A DNA stretch of 64,000 nt from Micractinium sp. NFX-FRZ (GCA_029339195.1 JAPTJF010000185.1:1-64000); one strand, 5' to 3'; counted from the stretch's first letter, positions 1 through 21,800 are shown. Made by a program: numbers and translations. The notes: generated by a model from the letters alone, not told the origin.

Positions 1-656
1 CATGGATGGAAGGCGGAGCCCTAAGGTGCTGCGTCTTGCTCTTTCGCCGGCTACTTGCCAAGGGCCTGCAGAGCCAGATCCCGGCCGCCGGCAGATTCAA
101 AACATATAAGCTGCGCACCGAGGCGCAGTGTGCAGCGCAGCGGGGCTACTTCTCGTGCAAGTGGGCCGGCAGCAGCTGCGTAGCCACTTTTGGCAAATCT
201 TTGGCAGATTGCCCGGGCGCCACTGATGCCAGGCACATGAGCGGCCACTTCATGTTTATTTTGGGGTGGCCCAGCGGTGGCATTGTGCCCAACTCACTCC
301 TGCCACTTCTGGCTGATATACCAGGTGGAGCTGACCGTTGAGGGCCTCCTGGCAGCGCCCCCGGAGGCACCAGCTCCCACCAGGTCGGCGCCACCTGCTG
401 AGAATGGCGGCTGCCTCCGTGGCGCGCAGCCAGTGCTGGATTCGGCCACCAAACTAACAAGTTACCAAACGATCAGGCCCCACGTGCAACCAGAAACTCG
501 TGGGGAAACCTGGCTCACTTGTTTAGATCAACATAGCTTTGATTCAACCTTTTTCCCTCTCAATCATCGACGACCATGCCTTCACTGTCTGTTGCACCGA
601 ACACTGTTCATGGCATGCTGCAGCTGGCGTGTGTCGTGGCAAGCAGTCCAAAGCCA
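1..656. other. left-edge flank, no supported gene
   Basis: This stretch lies downstream of the helicase stop codon on the minus strand and should hold its 3' UTR. A 111-codon plus-strand frame (6-341) contains several cysteines but matches nothing I recognise and shows no clear splice structure. I see no supported gene; it could touch the end of a neighbouring gene outside the window. Confidence 0.4.
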
Positions 657-9718
<9,062 letters not shown>

Positions 9719-10081
9719 TGTGGCCTGCAAAGTGCTGACTGCGCGCTCAGCGATTTACAGTTGCCATGGGCTGCTGCTCAGGCGGGGCTTCGGGACTGGG
9801 AGCGAGTCCAACAATTGTGCTCGTGCCTGGACGGTGGTGACGGCTAAAGCCGCCGGCTGGGTCTGTGCTGAGGTGGCAGTGAGGTGGCGTGGCGCGGAGC
9901 TCCGCCGTGGGTGCCACCCACTGCCAGTCCAGCAGCTGCATGGCTTTGGTAAGAAACTTATCTTGACAGCTATTGAATATCATGTGTTGTTTACATTGTT
10001 GAGCACCTTGCCCTGTACAGTGCCCCGCCCAACACTCTTGCGTGTTTTTCACGCCCACTGCTGTGCGCCCTCATTCTGTGC
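9719..10081. other. helicase 5' flank / decarboxylase 3' flank
   Basis: This 363-bp spacer separates two co-oriented minus-strand genes. It should contain the helicase promoter and the 3' UTR of the upstream decarboxylase. No further coding signal is visible. Confidence 0.5.
9991..9995 (-). terminator. TGTAA polyadenylation signal
   Basis: Plus-strand TTACA is TGTAA on the minus strand, the usual green-algal polyadenylation signal. It lies about 87 nt past the stop codon of the arginine decarboxylase gene. Confidence 0.5.
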
Positions 10082-12415
10082 TCACAGCTCATCTCCACCC
10101 GCCCCTTTGACGCCGCTGCCACCGGGTGTGCCCACGCCGTCATCGGGCAGGACCGGGACGGCGTAGTCGACAAAGCAGATGCCTGCAGGGCAGGCAGGAG
10201 GGCAGCAGCGGGCTTGATGCATGTGGGCAGTCGACGCCTCAACTCAAAGCCTCACCAACCTCACCACTCCCAGTCAGCCACCCAGCCATTTACCAAACCA
10301 CGCACCTGCCAGAGCGGTGCCAAATGCCCTGTCGATGTCCTGGCTCTCAATTGTGAAGAGCTTCTCCTCCTTGCCGTGGTCGGTGGCCGTGAAGCGGCGG
10401 TCAAACAGGCCTGCAGCGCAGGGTGGCGGGGGCGGGGGCCAGGGGCCTAACCGGATCAACCCAAAACGATGGCGGATAGCGCCCACGCAGGCAGCCAGCC
10501 AGGCGGCGTAGCAGGAGGCAAAGCAGGCAGGCCGGTGTGTGAAACCAGCTGCAGCCCGTCCAGCAGAGGAAAGCACAGTAAGCCTGGGGCCAGCAAGCCT
10601 TTGGCCAGCAGGGTTCTCACTGACATCACCGGTGTACCACCTCTCACCGTCGAGGGCCTGGTCCAGCTGGCGTCGCGCCACCTCCTCAGAGGCATGCCCC
10701 ACATACTCCACCGCAAACCCGCCCATGCGCCGCCCATTGGCCTTGTCGCCCACCATCATGCGCCCCACGCCTGCAAGGGGGCAGATGCAGGGTGGCAGGG
10801 TTCTTGGGTTAGCCGCAATTGCTCGGGCTGCTGCCACGTCTGCTGGCGCTGCTGCGGTGTGCCACGGCTGCTGCTGCTGTGCTGCTGTGAGCCACATATG
10901 TTGCTGCCGGCTGCAGAGCAAGCTTAGGCCAGCACGTTTGGTGGGTGCACCACCTGCGGTGACCCTGTCGCCCCGCCCGCCGTGCTGCTCCGCCAGGATA
11001 CACTCCAGCACGGCGCCTGCAGAGGGGAGAGGGCAGGGCAGGGGCCAGCGGTTGGAGCGCAAATCACGGGGGGGAGGGGTGCATGGCTGCACCGGGAATG
11101 GCAGGGCTGCCCCGCCCTCCTGCCCCCCTGCCTGCCCGTCGTTTTGGCGGCCCCAGGCTTGCCCCTGCGTGCACCATCACCCCCCGCCCACCCGGTTCCC
11201 CCCGCGTGCAGTCGCCTGTCCAACCACCCGCCTGCCCACCTACCCACCGCCACACGCACCAGCTTGCCCACCCAGCCACCCACCCACACCCGAGCCCACC
11301 ATGGTGGAAGTATTTTTGTGCCTCCTCAAAGGGAATCTCCACCGCCTCGCGGGGCAGGATGCTGGTGTATCTGCAGGGCAGGCGCGCCATACGCAGGGGG
11401 GCGGGGGTAGGTGGGCCAAGTGGGGAGGGGAGGAGGGAAAGGGGGAGGAGAAGAGGGAGAGCGTGGAACTGTCCGCGAGGAGCGGCAGTGGCAGGCTGAA
11501 GACCAGCTGCCTTCCTCTGCTGCTGAGTCCCGCCAACATGCTGCTGCCCCCCTGCACCACCACCCACAAAACATGCCCTATTTCTGCACAGGCCGTTCTG
11601 GCTCTGGTTCATGCAGCTGGTTGGTTGCTTTTTCTGCTGATTTCCCACCCTGATGCGGCTCCCCACCCAGCCAACAAAGCGGCCCACTGACGTCATGAGG
11701 TTGAAGTTGTGGATTCCTGCCGCCTCCATCGCTACAGGAGGGCAGGGGCGGGGCGGGGCCCCTGGGGGGAAAAGTGAGCATGGCTGCCAGCAGCATCAAT
11801 GCAGCCCCGACCCTGCCAGTACACCTGGCGCTTGCCCCCCCCCCCCTACTGCCAGTATGGCATGCCCGCCTGCTTCGTTTGGCCCGCCCGCATCTCCTGT
11901 GCCCGCCCGCCTCCCCCCATGCAGCGCACCAAGGTCGTGGGCACCCGTCTCGTATGGGTTGGTGCCGGAGCCCTCGTCGGTCTGCCCAAAGCCTGCAGAG
12001 GGGGCCAAGGAGGGAGGGGCGCTCAGCATGGCCATTTGGACATGAGCAAACTTGACATAAGATGGCCATCTGATGGGCAAGCAGCCAGGCAGCCAGCAGG
12101 CACCTGGCTGAAACAGCGGCGGAGGTTAGCGGAGCTTGACCCTGCACAGCGTCACCCCCATCCTCCCTTCCGCTCGGCGTCAGCCCTACCCTTGCAGACG
12201 AAGTATTTTCGGGGCACCCGCATGCCCAGCGAGAGGTGGGACTGCACGGCATGCTCGCGGTGCCAGTGCTGCCAGGGCGTCTTGATCGTGTGCGGCGTGC
12301 CGCCACCCTCGTTGCCATGGGCCTTGGACAGCGGCACCTTGACGGCTGGCACCGGGGGCAGCAGCGCCAGGCAGAGAACAAGCAGCAGGGCGAGGTGCGG
12401 CAAAGGAGGGCGCAT
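10082..12415 (-). CDS. pyruvoyl-dependent arginine decarboxylase, AaxB-type, with hydrophobic leader; 8 exons, 263 aa
   Basis: Exons: 12415-12190, 11992-11930, 11731-11692, 11370-11300, 11016-10954, 10770-10648, 10410-10306, 10182-10082, all phase-consistent. Residues about 1-25 form a hydrophobic leader (ALLLVLCLALLPPVPA), suggesting secretory or organelle targeting. The enzyme core follows: RKYFVCKGFGQTDEG (about 69-82), NFNLMTYTSILP (105-116), HGAVLECILAE and GGFAVEYV (173-178). In this family the proenzyme self-cleaves before the serine to make the pyruvoyl group; here the site would be Thr112-Ser113, the Thr-Ser pair reported for chlamydial AaxB. The product converts arginine to agmatine and CO2 (polyamine route or acid resistance). 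It is longer than bacterial forms because of the leader and a C-terminal tail. An alternative start at 12481 would add 22 residues. Bacterial origin is inferred, not shown. Confidence 0.85.
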
Positions 12416-12968
12416 CTTTGCCTCTGGCAGCGGGGATCTCACTGTGCGTGCAGGCCTGGGCTTGTCAGGTGCGAGAGCCATGTGTGGGGCAAACTCTCAA
12501 AGCTGACATAACCTTAGGAAGGAGCTCGTGCAGCTGACAGCGTGGCAATCTCGTCAGGTGAGATTCTGGGGAGGTGGCGGTCATGCGATACGCCACCCAG
12601 TCTGATCATCCTCACATTCAGCACTGCACGGGCTGCTTGCTGATCCACGCAGCCGCACCCAAGTCCCAGTTGAACCAGACTTTCCTCACCGCCCTCAGGC
12701 ACCCCAGCCACACGTTTGACCATCAGGAAGATGTAGCGAACAGCATCATGACGGTTGCATGTCCCATGCATGCACACGCGTCCTTGCCTGCCCCCTTTTC
12801 AGCCCTGCTTTGGTTGGCGGGGTGCCCACTGGACTTCTCGACGCTCTCCCCAGTCCGGCCCTCGATTCTTTGTGCGTTCCCTTTCGGCAGGTCAGCATTC
12901 CAGTTCTCACAAAGGCGCTCAAAAGTAACAAAAAGAACAATAAATCAGGGAACTCAGCAAGGCGGGCG
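12416..12968. other. spacer between LRR gene end and decarboxylase start
   Basis: This 553-bp stretch should hold the decarboxylase promoter and the 3' UTR of the F-box/LRR gene. An 87-codon minus-strand frame (12514-12777) is unrecognised and is not called. Confidence 0.4.
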
Positions 12969-15537
12969 TCACGGCTGCAGGACATGTGCTCCGTTTGCCT
13001 GCGCCGGCACGCCAGCCGCCGCCCCCGCTCCAGCCTCGGCCCGCGCGACATCTGCCAGCCCCCACCCGACGTTTGCATCCTGCAGCAGGCCCACCTGCAG
13101 GTGCGGGCACCGGGCGCCCAACTGCCACATCACATGCGCCACCGGCGCCGTCACAGTGTCCTCCCCGCCCACCAACACGCTCTCTACTCTTTGTAACGCG
13201 CGCATGGCGGCCAGCGCTGCCAGCAGCGGCTCCCCCGCGCTGGCCGGCCGGATGGCCACGCCCCTCTGGCCGTCCAAATCGGCGGCACGGTGGTTGTTGA
13301 GGACGAGGCGTGAGAGGCGAGGAGCGGCGTGCAGCGCGGGCGCCGAGTCGAGCGCCGCCTGCCAGTCGAGCAGGAGCTCTCGCAGGTTGGCCAGGCAGGG
13401 GGCCAGGGGCAGGCCGCCAGCCAGCTCATTGGCTTCCAGGTGCAGCGCCTGCGGTGCGGGGCGTGGGAGCGAGCGGTACCGGTGATGTCGCAGCGCCATA
13501 TGGGAGGCATTTGGGAGGCATTTGGGCATCGCCAACCAGGTGAATTCTCCAGCTGGTTAGCAGCAGGAGGACACGACCACGCTTGACTAAAGTGCACGTG
13601 CAGGTGCTGAGGGTTGCAGGCACCCACCCCCACCCACAGCCACCCCCACAGTCATGCACACTCCTCACTTCAGCTGCACAGTTGGCAGCCAACCCGCTGC
13701 TCACAATCAAATGATTCCCGCCCCTGCCGGTGCAGCAGCCCCACAGCGCCCCCACCTGCAGCTGAGTCATGTCGCCCACCGCCGGCGGCAGGGCCGCCAG
13801 CTGGTTGGCCGAAATGGAGAGGAAGGCGAGGCGGGTCAGCGGGCGCAGCGCGTCCCAGTCGGCGGACGCCACGTCAGCGGTGCGGTGGAAGGCGTCGTGG
13901 AGGAAGAGGACGCGCAGGGCGGTGAGGCTGGAGACCTGCCGGGCGGCGGCGGGGCGGGGCGGGGGGGAAGTGTGTGTTTTGATGTCGACAATACAAAACA
14001 AACCAAGTGCTTCCTGCTTTGGTCACGTTGTTTTCCTGGGTCGAATGAGAGGTCAAGCACACAACATGGCAGCTGCAGCTGGGCTCAGCAGCAGACGGCA
14101 TTGTCCTGAAGTGTCGGGAAGCTTATTCCCACTGCGCCTCACTGTCTCCTGCTGCCACCCATCCAGCACTGGATGGCCACCACTGGTCACAGCCGGCCAC
14201 CCAAGCCATTGATGTTACTATGCCCAGCAGCCTGTCCCCATCTCCTTAGGAAAGTGTGTGAGGTAGCATTCACTCCAGCTCAGGTCTGCCTGCCCTCACC
14301 TCCTCGGGGAAAGATGTGAGGTAGCATTCACTGAGGTTGAGCTCCTGCAGCGAGCCTGCCAGGAGGCTCAGGTCCCCCAGGGGCGCCCCGCTCAGGCGGT
14401 TGGTGGCCAGGTGCAGGCTGCAGGCAAGTGGGCAGGCGGGAGGTGGGTGGGCGGTGAAGCAGGCACATGGGCTTGCATGCATGCATGCATGCAGGTGGGT
14501 GGGTGGTGAAGCAGGCAGATGGGCATGTATGCATGCATGCATGCAGGTGGGTGGGTGGTGAAGCATGCAGATGGGCATGTAGGCAGGCAGGCAGGCAGGC
14601 AGGTGGGTGGGTGGTGAAGCAGGCAGATGGGCATGCAGGTGGGCAGGCAGGCGGGCAGGTGGGTGGGCGGTTTCAAAGCATGGAGGCAGGCGGGCAGAAG
14701 CGGAGAGGCTTCATCTCAGGGCAGCTGCCGCTCCCTGCATGCATGCGCAAGCACCCGCCCCAGCACGCCAGCCGCACCTGCGCAGCGCAGGCAGGTGGCG
14801 CAGCATGGAGGGGAGCTCCCGCAGCCCTGCCCCCGCCAGGCACAGCGCCGTGAGCGAGGGCGGCAGCCAAGCGGTGGCGCATATCTTGCCATCGCTCAAC
14901 TCGAACACTTGCAGCTGCGGTGCCGTCAGCTGGCACACTCTGAGGCACGTTCCTGCTGGGAACGAGAGCCGGAGCAGGCACGGCAGCGCCGGGCCCTGCC
15001 TGAAATCAACTCCTAGGACGCCCGGCCACTGCACTGTCAGCTCCCGCAGTGGCAGCGGCCCGCTGCCCACGGCGGGCGCCTGCAGCAGCAGCGCGGGCAG
15101 CAAAGACGAGGGCTGGCTGCTGTGCCGCAGGGGCTCGGAACTCTGCACCTCAAACGACAGGGACTCGACCGCCACCAGCCGGGGGCTCAGCCACCTGCGG
15201 CGGGCAGGCAGGCAGGCAGGCAGTGGCAGGCCTGCAGTCAGCATAGGACGGTTCCACGTCATTTAAAAGCATGCCCAGATGGTGTGTGATTAGCTCACCT
15301 CGCGAATGCCTGGGCCAGCTGCACCGCCGCCTCTGCCCGCTCCTCCCGCGGCTGGCGGCGGAGCTTGGCCTTGGGAACGGTGAACGCCACGGTGCGCCAC
15401 ATCTCGGACGGACCCTGGCACAGGTCGCGGAGGCGCCTGTTGGTGTTGGACAGCCGCAGCCGGTCGAGCAGCTCCAGTTTGGACGCAATCGCTTGCAGCG
15501 CATCCTCCGGCAGGTCTACCAGCTGTAGGGCGCGCAT
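12969..15537 (-). CDS. F-box / leucine-rich-repeat protein, 5 exons, 477 aa
   Basis: Exons: 15537-15299, 15194-14778, 14417-14300, 13935-13756, 13448-12969. The N-terminal 45 residues read as an F-box (QLVDLPEDALQAIASKL...WRTVAF), which would bind SKP1 in an SCF ubiquitin ligase. The rest contains leucine-rich repeats such as LPPSLTALCLAGAGLRELP, SLQELNLSECYLTSFPEE, LAFLSISANQLAALPPAVG and ALHLEANELAGGLPLAP, whose boundaries coincide with exon ends. The substrate is unknown. The frame is open upstream to an ATG at 15705, so the N-terminus could be 56 residues longer. The last 40 residues (after HLQ, followed by a GTGGGC) are Ala/Gly-rich and may instead be intron, so the C-terminus is uncertain. 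Confidence 0.8.
14240..14335 (-). repeat. copy of the LRR gene exon-3 3' end
   Basis: About 14245-14285 repeats 14301-14340 (the CYLTSFPEE coding end), sharing an exact block of about 19 bp. The second copy lies in intron 3 next to the real donor. Confidence 0.75.
14403..14670. repeat. tandem repeat of ~50-60 bp units in LRR gene intron 2
   Basis: Four to five imperfect units combine a GGTGGGTGGGTGGTGAAGC core with a GCATGCATGCAT or GCAGGCAGGCAG stretch. They are confined to the intron and immediately follow the exon-3 acceptor. Confidence 0.8.
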
Positions 15538-15870
15538 CGTGATGTGCTGAATCAACGAAACACGGGGACACAGGAGGAGCCCCCGCTGCAAAGCAACAGC
15601 TGGCACAACCGGCATCCGCCTGGCGCCCGCAGGTTCCCGCCGCTCGCGGCGCCACTGCTGCCCGCAGCTTGTGTTACAGCCTGTGGGCAGTTTGCTTAAC
15701 TGCAAATGAGCTGGTCAGCGGCAAGAATTAAGGTCCTAAGGGTCCTAACATGCATCGTTCGGTTGTCGGGTAACGGAAAAAAAATGCTGGCGCCTCGCAG
15801 GGCGGCAACCGGGCGGGTCCCGGTCAGCAGCCGCTGCACGCGCCGCGCCGTGCCACTCGTCTCACTCCTC
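15538..15870. other. spacer between CSDE1-like gene end and F-box/LRR gene start
   Basis: The F-box reading frame stays open to 15705 here. Otherwise the spacer should hold the F-box gene promoter and the CSDE1-like 3' UTR. Confidence 0.4.
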
Positions 15871-18800
15871 TCAGTTGCCGCCATCGCCGGCGGCTGCGGC
15901 TGCGCTGCCGCTGCCGCTGGCCTCATCGCCGCCCGCGGCAGCCGCCAGGTTGCCACTGCTCAGGCTGACGGGGATGAAGACAGGTGCCTCCGCAGACAAG
16001 TGCGTGCCCAGGCCCTGCAGCTTAGCCACGTCAGCTTCCGCCAGGCTGGCGTCTGCCAGGGTCATCGCCGCCAGGGCAGAGAAGGGGGTGCTGCCCTGCC
16101 AGGAGGGCGAGACCACAGCGGCGGCGCCGTCGGGGGAAGCGCGCACAGCGGCCGCCGCCCCCTTGACCGCCACAGCGTGTGCCTGCTTGGCTTCCACCTG
16201 AGCCAGGCTCAGGCCGGGGGCAATGCCGGCAGCAGGGCCCTCGGGGGCAGGTGGCGCAGGCGCCGCGGCAACCGCCACGTCTGCAGGCGGCGGCGGCGGC
16301 GGGGGCAGCCCGGGGGGAGCCGCCGCCGCCGCTGCAACTGGGGCAGAAGCCGCATCGACGTCCATCCCTTGTGCTACCGCTGCCGCCTCCTCAGCTGCTG
16401 CCTCCTCATCTTCTTCGGGCTCCTCCGGCTTGGGCTCCAGGCCGGGCAGCGGGGGCATGACCGCTCCCGGGCGCGGCAGCTCAAAGCCGCGCGTGCCGTC
16501 TGTGGGTTGGTAGGAGTGGAAGGAGGCAGGCGACGGTTGAAGGAGGGGAGCAGCGGGGCGGCTGGTTGGGCCGCGAGCGGCGCACGGGGCGGCACGATTT
16601 GCACATACATCCTCACGTGCATCACCAGCACAATTCTTTCTCCATCATTGCAACACGCCACTGTGACCAGCATTCAATTCGCAGCACTGGGCGGTATGCC
16701 TGTACTGCGCAGCTGCTGACACCTCATGCTGCTGACACCTCACCTGGGCCCTTTGCAATCTTGGGCTGCCGGTACCCTCCGGTCTGCAGGTTGCCAGAAT
16801 ACTTTTGGCGGTTGGGGTTCACCGCAGGCACGGGTGCAGGCTTGGGCGCCGGCTCTGTAGGGGGCGGCGGGATTGCGGGCGCACAAGGCGCAGCGGTGGG
16901 AGACGTGAGCAGTGGTAGGGATGTGAGCGCTGCGTGCCTGGCGGCATGCCTGGCACATTGAGCTGGCTCCCAGAAGACGCAGCTTGGTATGCAGCATGCA
17001 AGCCGCCGGGCTGGGCAGACAGGGCCTGCCAGAAGACGAGTGAGACTGGCTTGAACAGGCACGCGCCGGAAGCTGCTGCCTACCTGCCATCCACCCACAT
17101 AGAAGCGGCGGCGGCAGCGGCTCCAGGCCCTCCTTCATGTGCGCTACAGCCCCCCCCCACCAGCTCAACTTGCACGACCCCGCCTCCCTCCCTCCTCCCG
17201 CCTGCCTGCCAGTGTCACCCCCCTCCTGCTGCAACCACTGCCTGCCTGCCTGCCTGGCAGCCGCAGCCCACCGGCCCACCTGGCAGCGGCGGCAGCTCGG
17301 GCCCCTCCTTGGTGCGCCTCACGCGCTGCGCATTCAGCTCCCCAGACTTGAGGTTGGAGTGCATCACAAACACGACCTCGTCGCCCTGCTTCAGCACGTA
17401 CTGCCCAGCCACCTGCAGGGGGGGAGAGAGAGGGGCGGGTGAGGGCCAGGCAGGGCAGACTTCGGAGTGCCGCATCAGCGGGCGCCGTGCTGGCCCGGCA
17501 GAAGCGCGCCTCTCCGGGCCGCCCCTCGTGGGTCGCCTACGCAAATCATCCAGTCGGAAGGCCCAGAGGCAGGAGGGTGGACGGGCAGAAGCTAAGAGGA
17601 GATCTAAGCCCAGGGAGAAGAGGAGAACGCCTGTGTGCCCGCTCACCTCCTTGAAGTGGAAGAAGATGCGGCTGAGCTTGGCCTGAGGGGCAGCCGGCGC
17701 CGGCGCCGCCTCCCCGGCCCCCTCGGCGCTGCCGCCACTTGACGCCTCGGCCGCAGCGCCGCCGGAAGACGCCTCTGCCGCCGCAGCTGCGGCTGGCTCG
17801 GTGGCCGCAGGCGCCGCCTCGGCAGCTGCCGCAGGTGCCACCTCCTTGGCCTCCCCCTCCGCTGCTGCTGCCGGCTGCGCAGGCGCCGCACCTGCCTTGG
17901 AATCCCCCTCTGCCGCCGCTGCTGGCTCTGCAGCAGTGGCCGCCGCAGGCGCGGCTCCCTCACCCTCGCCGCCCTCGCCGGAGACCCCAGCCCCGTGCAG
18001 CGGCCCCGGGGGCAGCAGCTGGTCTTCGCCGTAGGCAATGAAGCCAAACTGGCGCTCCTTGTTGGTTTGCACCACCAGGCCTGCAGGGTGCAAGAAAGGG
18101 GAGGAAAGATGGAGGAAAGGAAGGCAGGTGAGGCAAGGTGCAGAGAGAAAGGCAGCCAGATGAGGCAAGCGACACAAGGGCAGCCAGGGTGAGGGCAGGC
18201 AGGAAGTATCCAACGAGCAGCAGGTAAGTAGCCTTCGACGCACACTTGTTGGCGCATGTGTGCACGCATTGGTGCGCTGCACCCCACTCCACCCTGCTGC
18301 AACAGCAGCCAACGGAGCTCCCAACAGCAGCGGCGGCGCCCCTCCCCGCTCCGTTCTCTACCTGCGTAGCGCACAAACGTGACCTCCACCGCCCGCTTGC
18401 CGGCGTAGGCGGCCGCGCCGGGCACGCTGGCCAGCGCGGCCGCCTTGGCCGCCTGCAGGTTTGTGAGCAGGCGGAAGGTGACGTGGTCGCCCACGCGCAG
18501 AGAGCCGCTGCCCTGGGCGACGTCCTGCGGGGCAAAGGGCAGGCGGGCCTTCCCGTAGCCGGGCGCGCCGGGGATGGCGGCCTCGCCGCCGGCGCCGTCG
18601 GCGTCGGCCGCCTCCCCCTCGGGGAGCGTGTACTCCAGCACACCGCTCGTGCCGGCGTACTGCAGAGGATGGGGGAAAGGTATACGGCGGGGAAAAAAAG
18701 GGTAAAGAGGGGAGTATGGCAAAGGTGCCTTTGTGGGGGAGCAACGAGTCGGCAAGGGAGGAGGGAAGGCCGGTGAGCAGCCGGTTGAAGGGCTTGGGGC

Positions 18801-21800
18801 GATGGGCGGGGCCCCTGCACGCACCTGCATGCCCAGCCTATGTCTTCCCAGCACCACGCTCCCAGCACCACATTGCAAGCAGTAGCCCTGGGCCCTCCCA
18901 AAGCAGCCCAGACCCCTGCCTGCACACCTGCTTGCCCAGCTGCGGGCGCTCCAGCACCACGCCAAGCAGCAGCTCCTCCCCAACCATCTCAAACACGACG
19001 CTGCCGGGGGCGGCGCGCCGGATCTGCGGCAGCGGAGGGGTGCGCACAGAACGTGTGCTGTGAGCCAGGCGGGCAGGCAGGCAGGGCGGAAGGGCAGGGA
19101 GGCAGGGCGGAAGGGCAGGGAGGCAGGGAGGCACGCGGGCAGGGCGAGGGGCAGAGGCAGGTGCGGGGGGCGAGGGGCAGGAAGGCTAGCGGGCAGGCTG
19201 GTTGCTGGTTGTAGGGTGCGGGCTGGCGTGGCTGGCCGCGGGCCACGCATACGCACCCACCCACACACACACAGATGCCTGCTCGCATAGCTAGCTAGCC
19301 AGCTGACTTGCGCCATACCATGGCACACGTGTTGCACACACACTCACAGGCACTGGCCCACACACCCACAGCTCAGAAATGCGCACACATGACAACACCC
19401 TGCACAGCGCCACATGATGCAGCCCTTACCTGCACGGCGCTGAGCTTGCTGCCGTCCCGGTCCCTCCGGATGGTGTACTCCACGTCATCGCCCACCTGCA
19501 GAGAGAGGGGAGACGGAGAGGCACGGGGAGGGGGGCAAGGTGGGAGGGTGCAAGCGGGGGGAGCGACGGGACCGCTGCGGCAGTGGGAACTGATGCTGGC
19601 CGGATGGTGTGCTCGGTACCACCTCCCAGATCCACCACAGAACTGAGTGCAGGAAAGGCACACAGAGTGCGGATGTGTGCCCACGCGGGGAGCGCAAAGA
19701 GCGCACGGCTGGCCTCTGCCCTGCCAGCCTTTTTCACCCTCGCAGCCACCTCCTTTCCACCAATGAAGCACCCACCTTGACGTCGTCGGCCCCCCAGCCC
19801 TCCAGCTGAGAAAAGTGGAAGAACATGTCCCCCGGCCGCTCCATCTGGCGGATGAAGCCAAACTCCTTCTTCAGCAGCGCCACGCGCCCCAGCTGCCGCC
19901 CCCGCATGCTGTCGCCCGACTCGCTGGCCGCCACGGCGGCCTCAAGAGAGGGGGAGGGCAGCAGGGACTGCAGGGAGGGAGGGGGGAGGGTGGGCGGGGT
20001 GGGTGAGGGACAGACGAGCCGGGGGGAGGAGCTGGGAGGGGAGGGGAGGGGAGCAGTGGTGTGCCCAGCGGCGGGCCACAGTGCGCTGGCCGTCTCTACA
20101 CCTCCCCCTCGTTCCGCCCTCGTCCAAGACACATTGCGACCCAACGGCCCCCAACGCCTTGTGCCGCTGAAAGGGAGCACGCGCCGGCGGCAACCTCCCA
20201 TCGGCCGGCCCCACCGCCACCCCACACATCCCACTCCAACCTGCCAACCAAACTGCCCGCCCTCGCTGCCCCGCCCGCACAGCAGGCCAGCGCCCCCGCA
20301 CCCCTCCCCCCTCACCTTTGATAGGAAGCGCACGTCGGCGGCAAACTTGCGGTGGCCGTGGCCGGCGCCCGGGTACGAGGCGAGCCCAAACTCCACCACA
20401 TCACCCGCCTCCAGCCGGTGGGTGCCCTCTGCGGGAAGGAGGAGGGGAGGAGCGAGCGTTACAAACAACAAGAGGGTACGAGCACAGCAGCAACAGCTAT
20501 GCTCTGCGGCTACCAAGGGCGCTAGGTCTGGCCCCCGCCTGCCCGCCCCCCTCATCCCAGCACCCATGAGCCTCACCCGCCAGGCGGCAGTTGCCGTAGC
20601 GCGCCTGCTGCTGCGCCCCCTGCTCATCAATGTACAGCAGCAGGCCGTCGTCCATGCCGTGCTGCCGCCCCGCGCGCGCCGGCTGCGCCACGGTCCCCCG
20701 GTACGTTGATGGCGGCGCCGGCTCGGCGGGGGGGCCGCCGGGGGCACTGCCAAAGGAGGATGGGTCGGCAGAGGCGCCACCGCCGGTGCTGCTGTGGCGT
20801 GAGGGGTGGGCCGGGTGGCCGCCGTGGCCGCCGCCCATGTGGCCGGGGCTTGCGCCCATCTGCCCCGGCTGCCCCTGCTCCCGCGGCAGGCGCCAGTCGC
20901 GCTGGCTGGCTGGGGAGGGCTGCCGGTGGCCGCCATACTGGTTGTACGGCGCGCGCCCGCCAAACTGCCCTCCCTGCCCGCCAAACTGCCCGCCCTGCCC
21001 CTCTGGGCCGTGCCCCTGCTGCTGCTGGCGGCGGCCCCCCGGGTGCTGCTGCTGCCCTCCATGCTGCCCAGGGAAGTGCTGAGGGGAGGGGCCGCCCGGC
21101 GGCGGCATGCGCTGGTGCTGGCCGCCCTGCTGGTTGCCACCCAGCTGGTGCTGGGGAGAGGGCGTGGGCGCGGGCGCGGCAGCGCCCGCCGCCGCTGCCT
21201 CGCCCCCCGGCGCACCGCCGCTGCCGTTGCCTGCGCTGCCGTTGATGGCGGCGCCCAGGGCTGCGGCGGCGCTGGGCGCTGCCGAAGCAAAGAACCCGCT
21301 GCCCTCGGCAGCTGTCAGCGCCCCGGCCTGCGACCCGCGCCGCGGAGTGGTGCTGCCACTGCCAGAGGCGGAGGCGCGCGGGGTGCCGCCGGCACGGGGG
21401 CTGTTGGGCGGGCCGGCCAGCGTCTTCACTTGGTAGGCCACGTCCTTTCCAGTGGTGAGGTCCTTGGCAATCACAAAGCTGCAGGGGGGAGGCAGGGGGG
21501 GAGGCGGGGAGCGGGGGAGGGGTGTGTGAGCAAGCCTTGCGCGTGTGAGCAAGCCATGCGCCTGTGCTTGCCTGTGCTTGCCTGTGCTTGCTTGCCTGCT
21601 TGCTTGTGTGTTCCCAGGTTCTCAACCACAGCGGCACCGCGAGGCAGCACATGGCGACGACGGTGCGAGGCGCGGCGGCAACAAAAACAAGCATCTGGCA
21701 CATCCGAAACATCCCGCCAGCTCCAGCACGCGTGTATATTAGAGGCAAAGAGCAGCACGCGGAGCGTGCACAGCAGGCGCAGCGCACCCGACGGTGGATC

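Noticed and set aside
1..341. Cys-containing plus-strand frame at the left edge
   Set aside because: No family match and no way to see whether it continues outside the window; left as unassigned.
17643..19343. 566-codon minus-strand frame
   Set aside because: It is in a different frame from the CSDE1-like exons and reads through introns; the correct frame carries the conserved FGFI/FFHF motifs.
19734..21290. 518-codon minus-strand frame overlapping the CSDE1-like gene
   Set aside because: Only part of it is in frame with exon 5; the rest is a shadow of exon 3 and introns.
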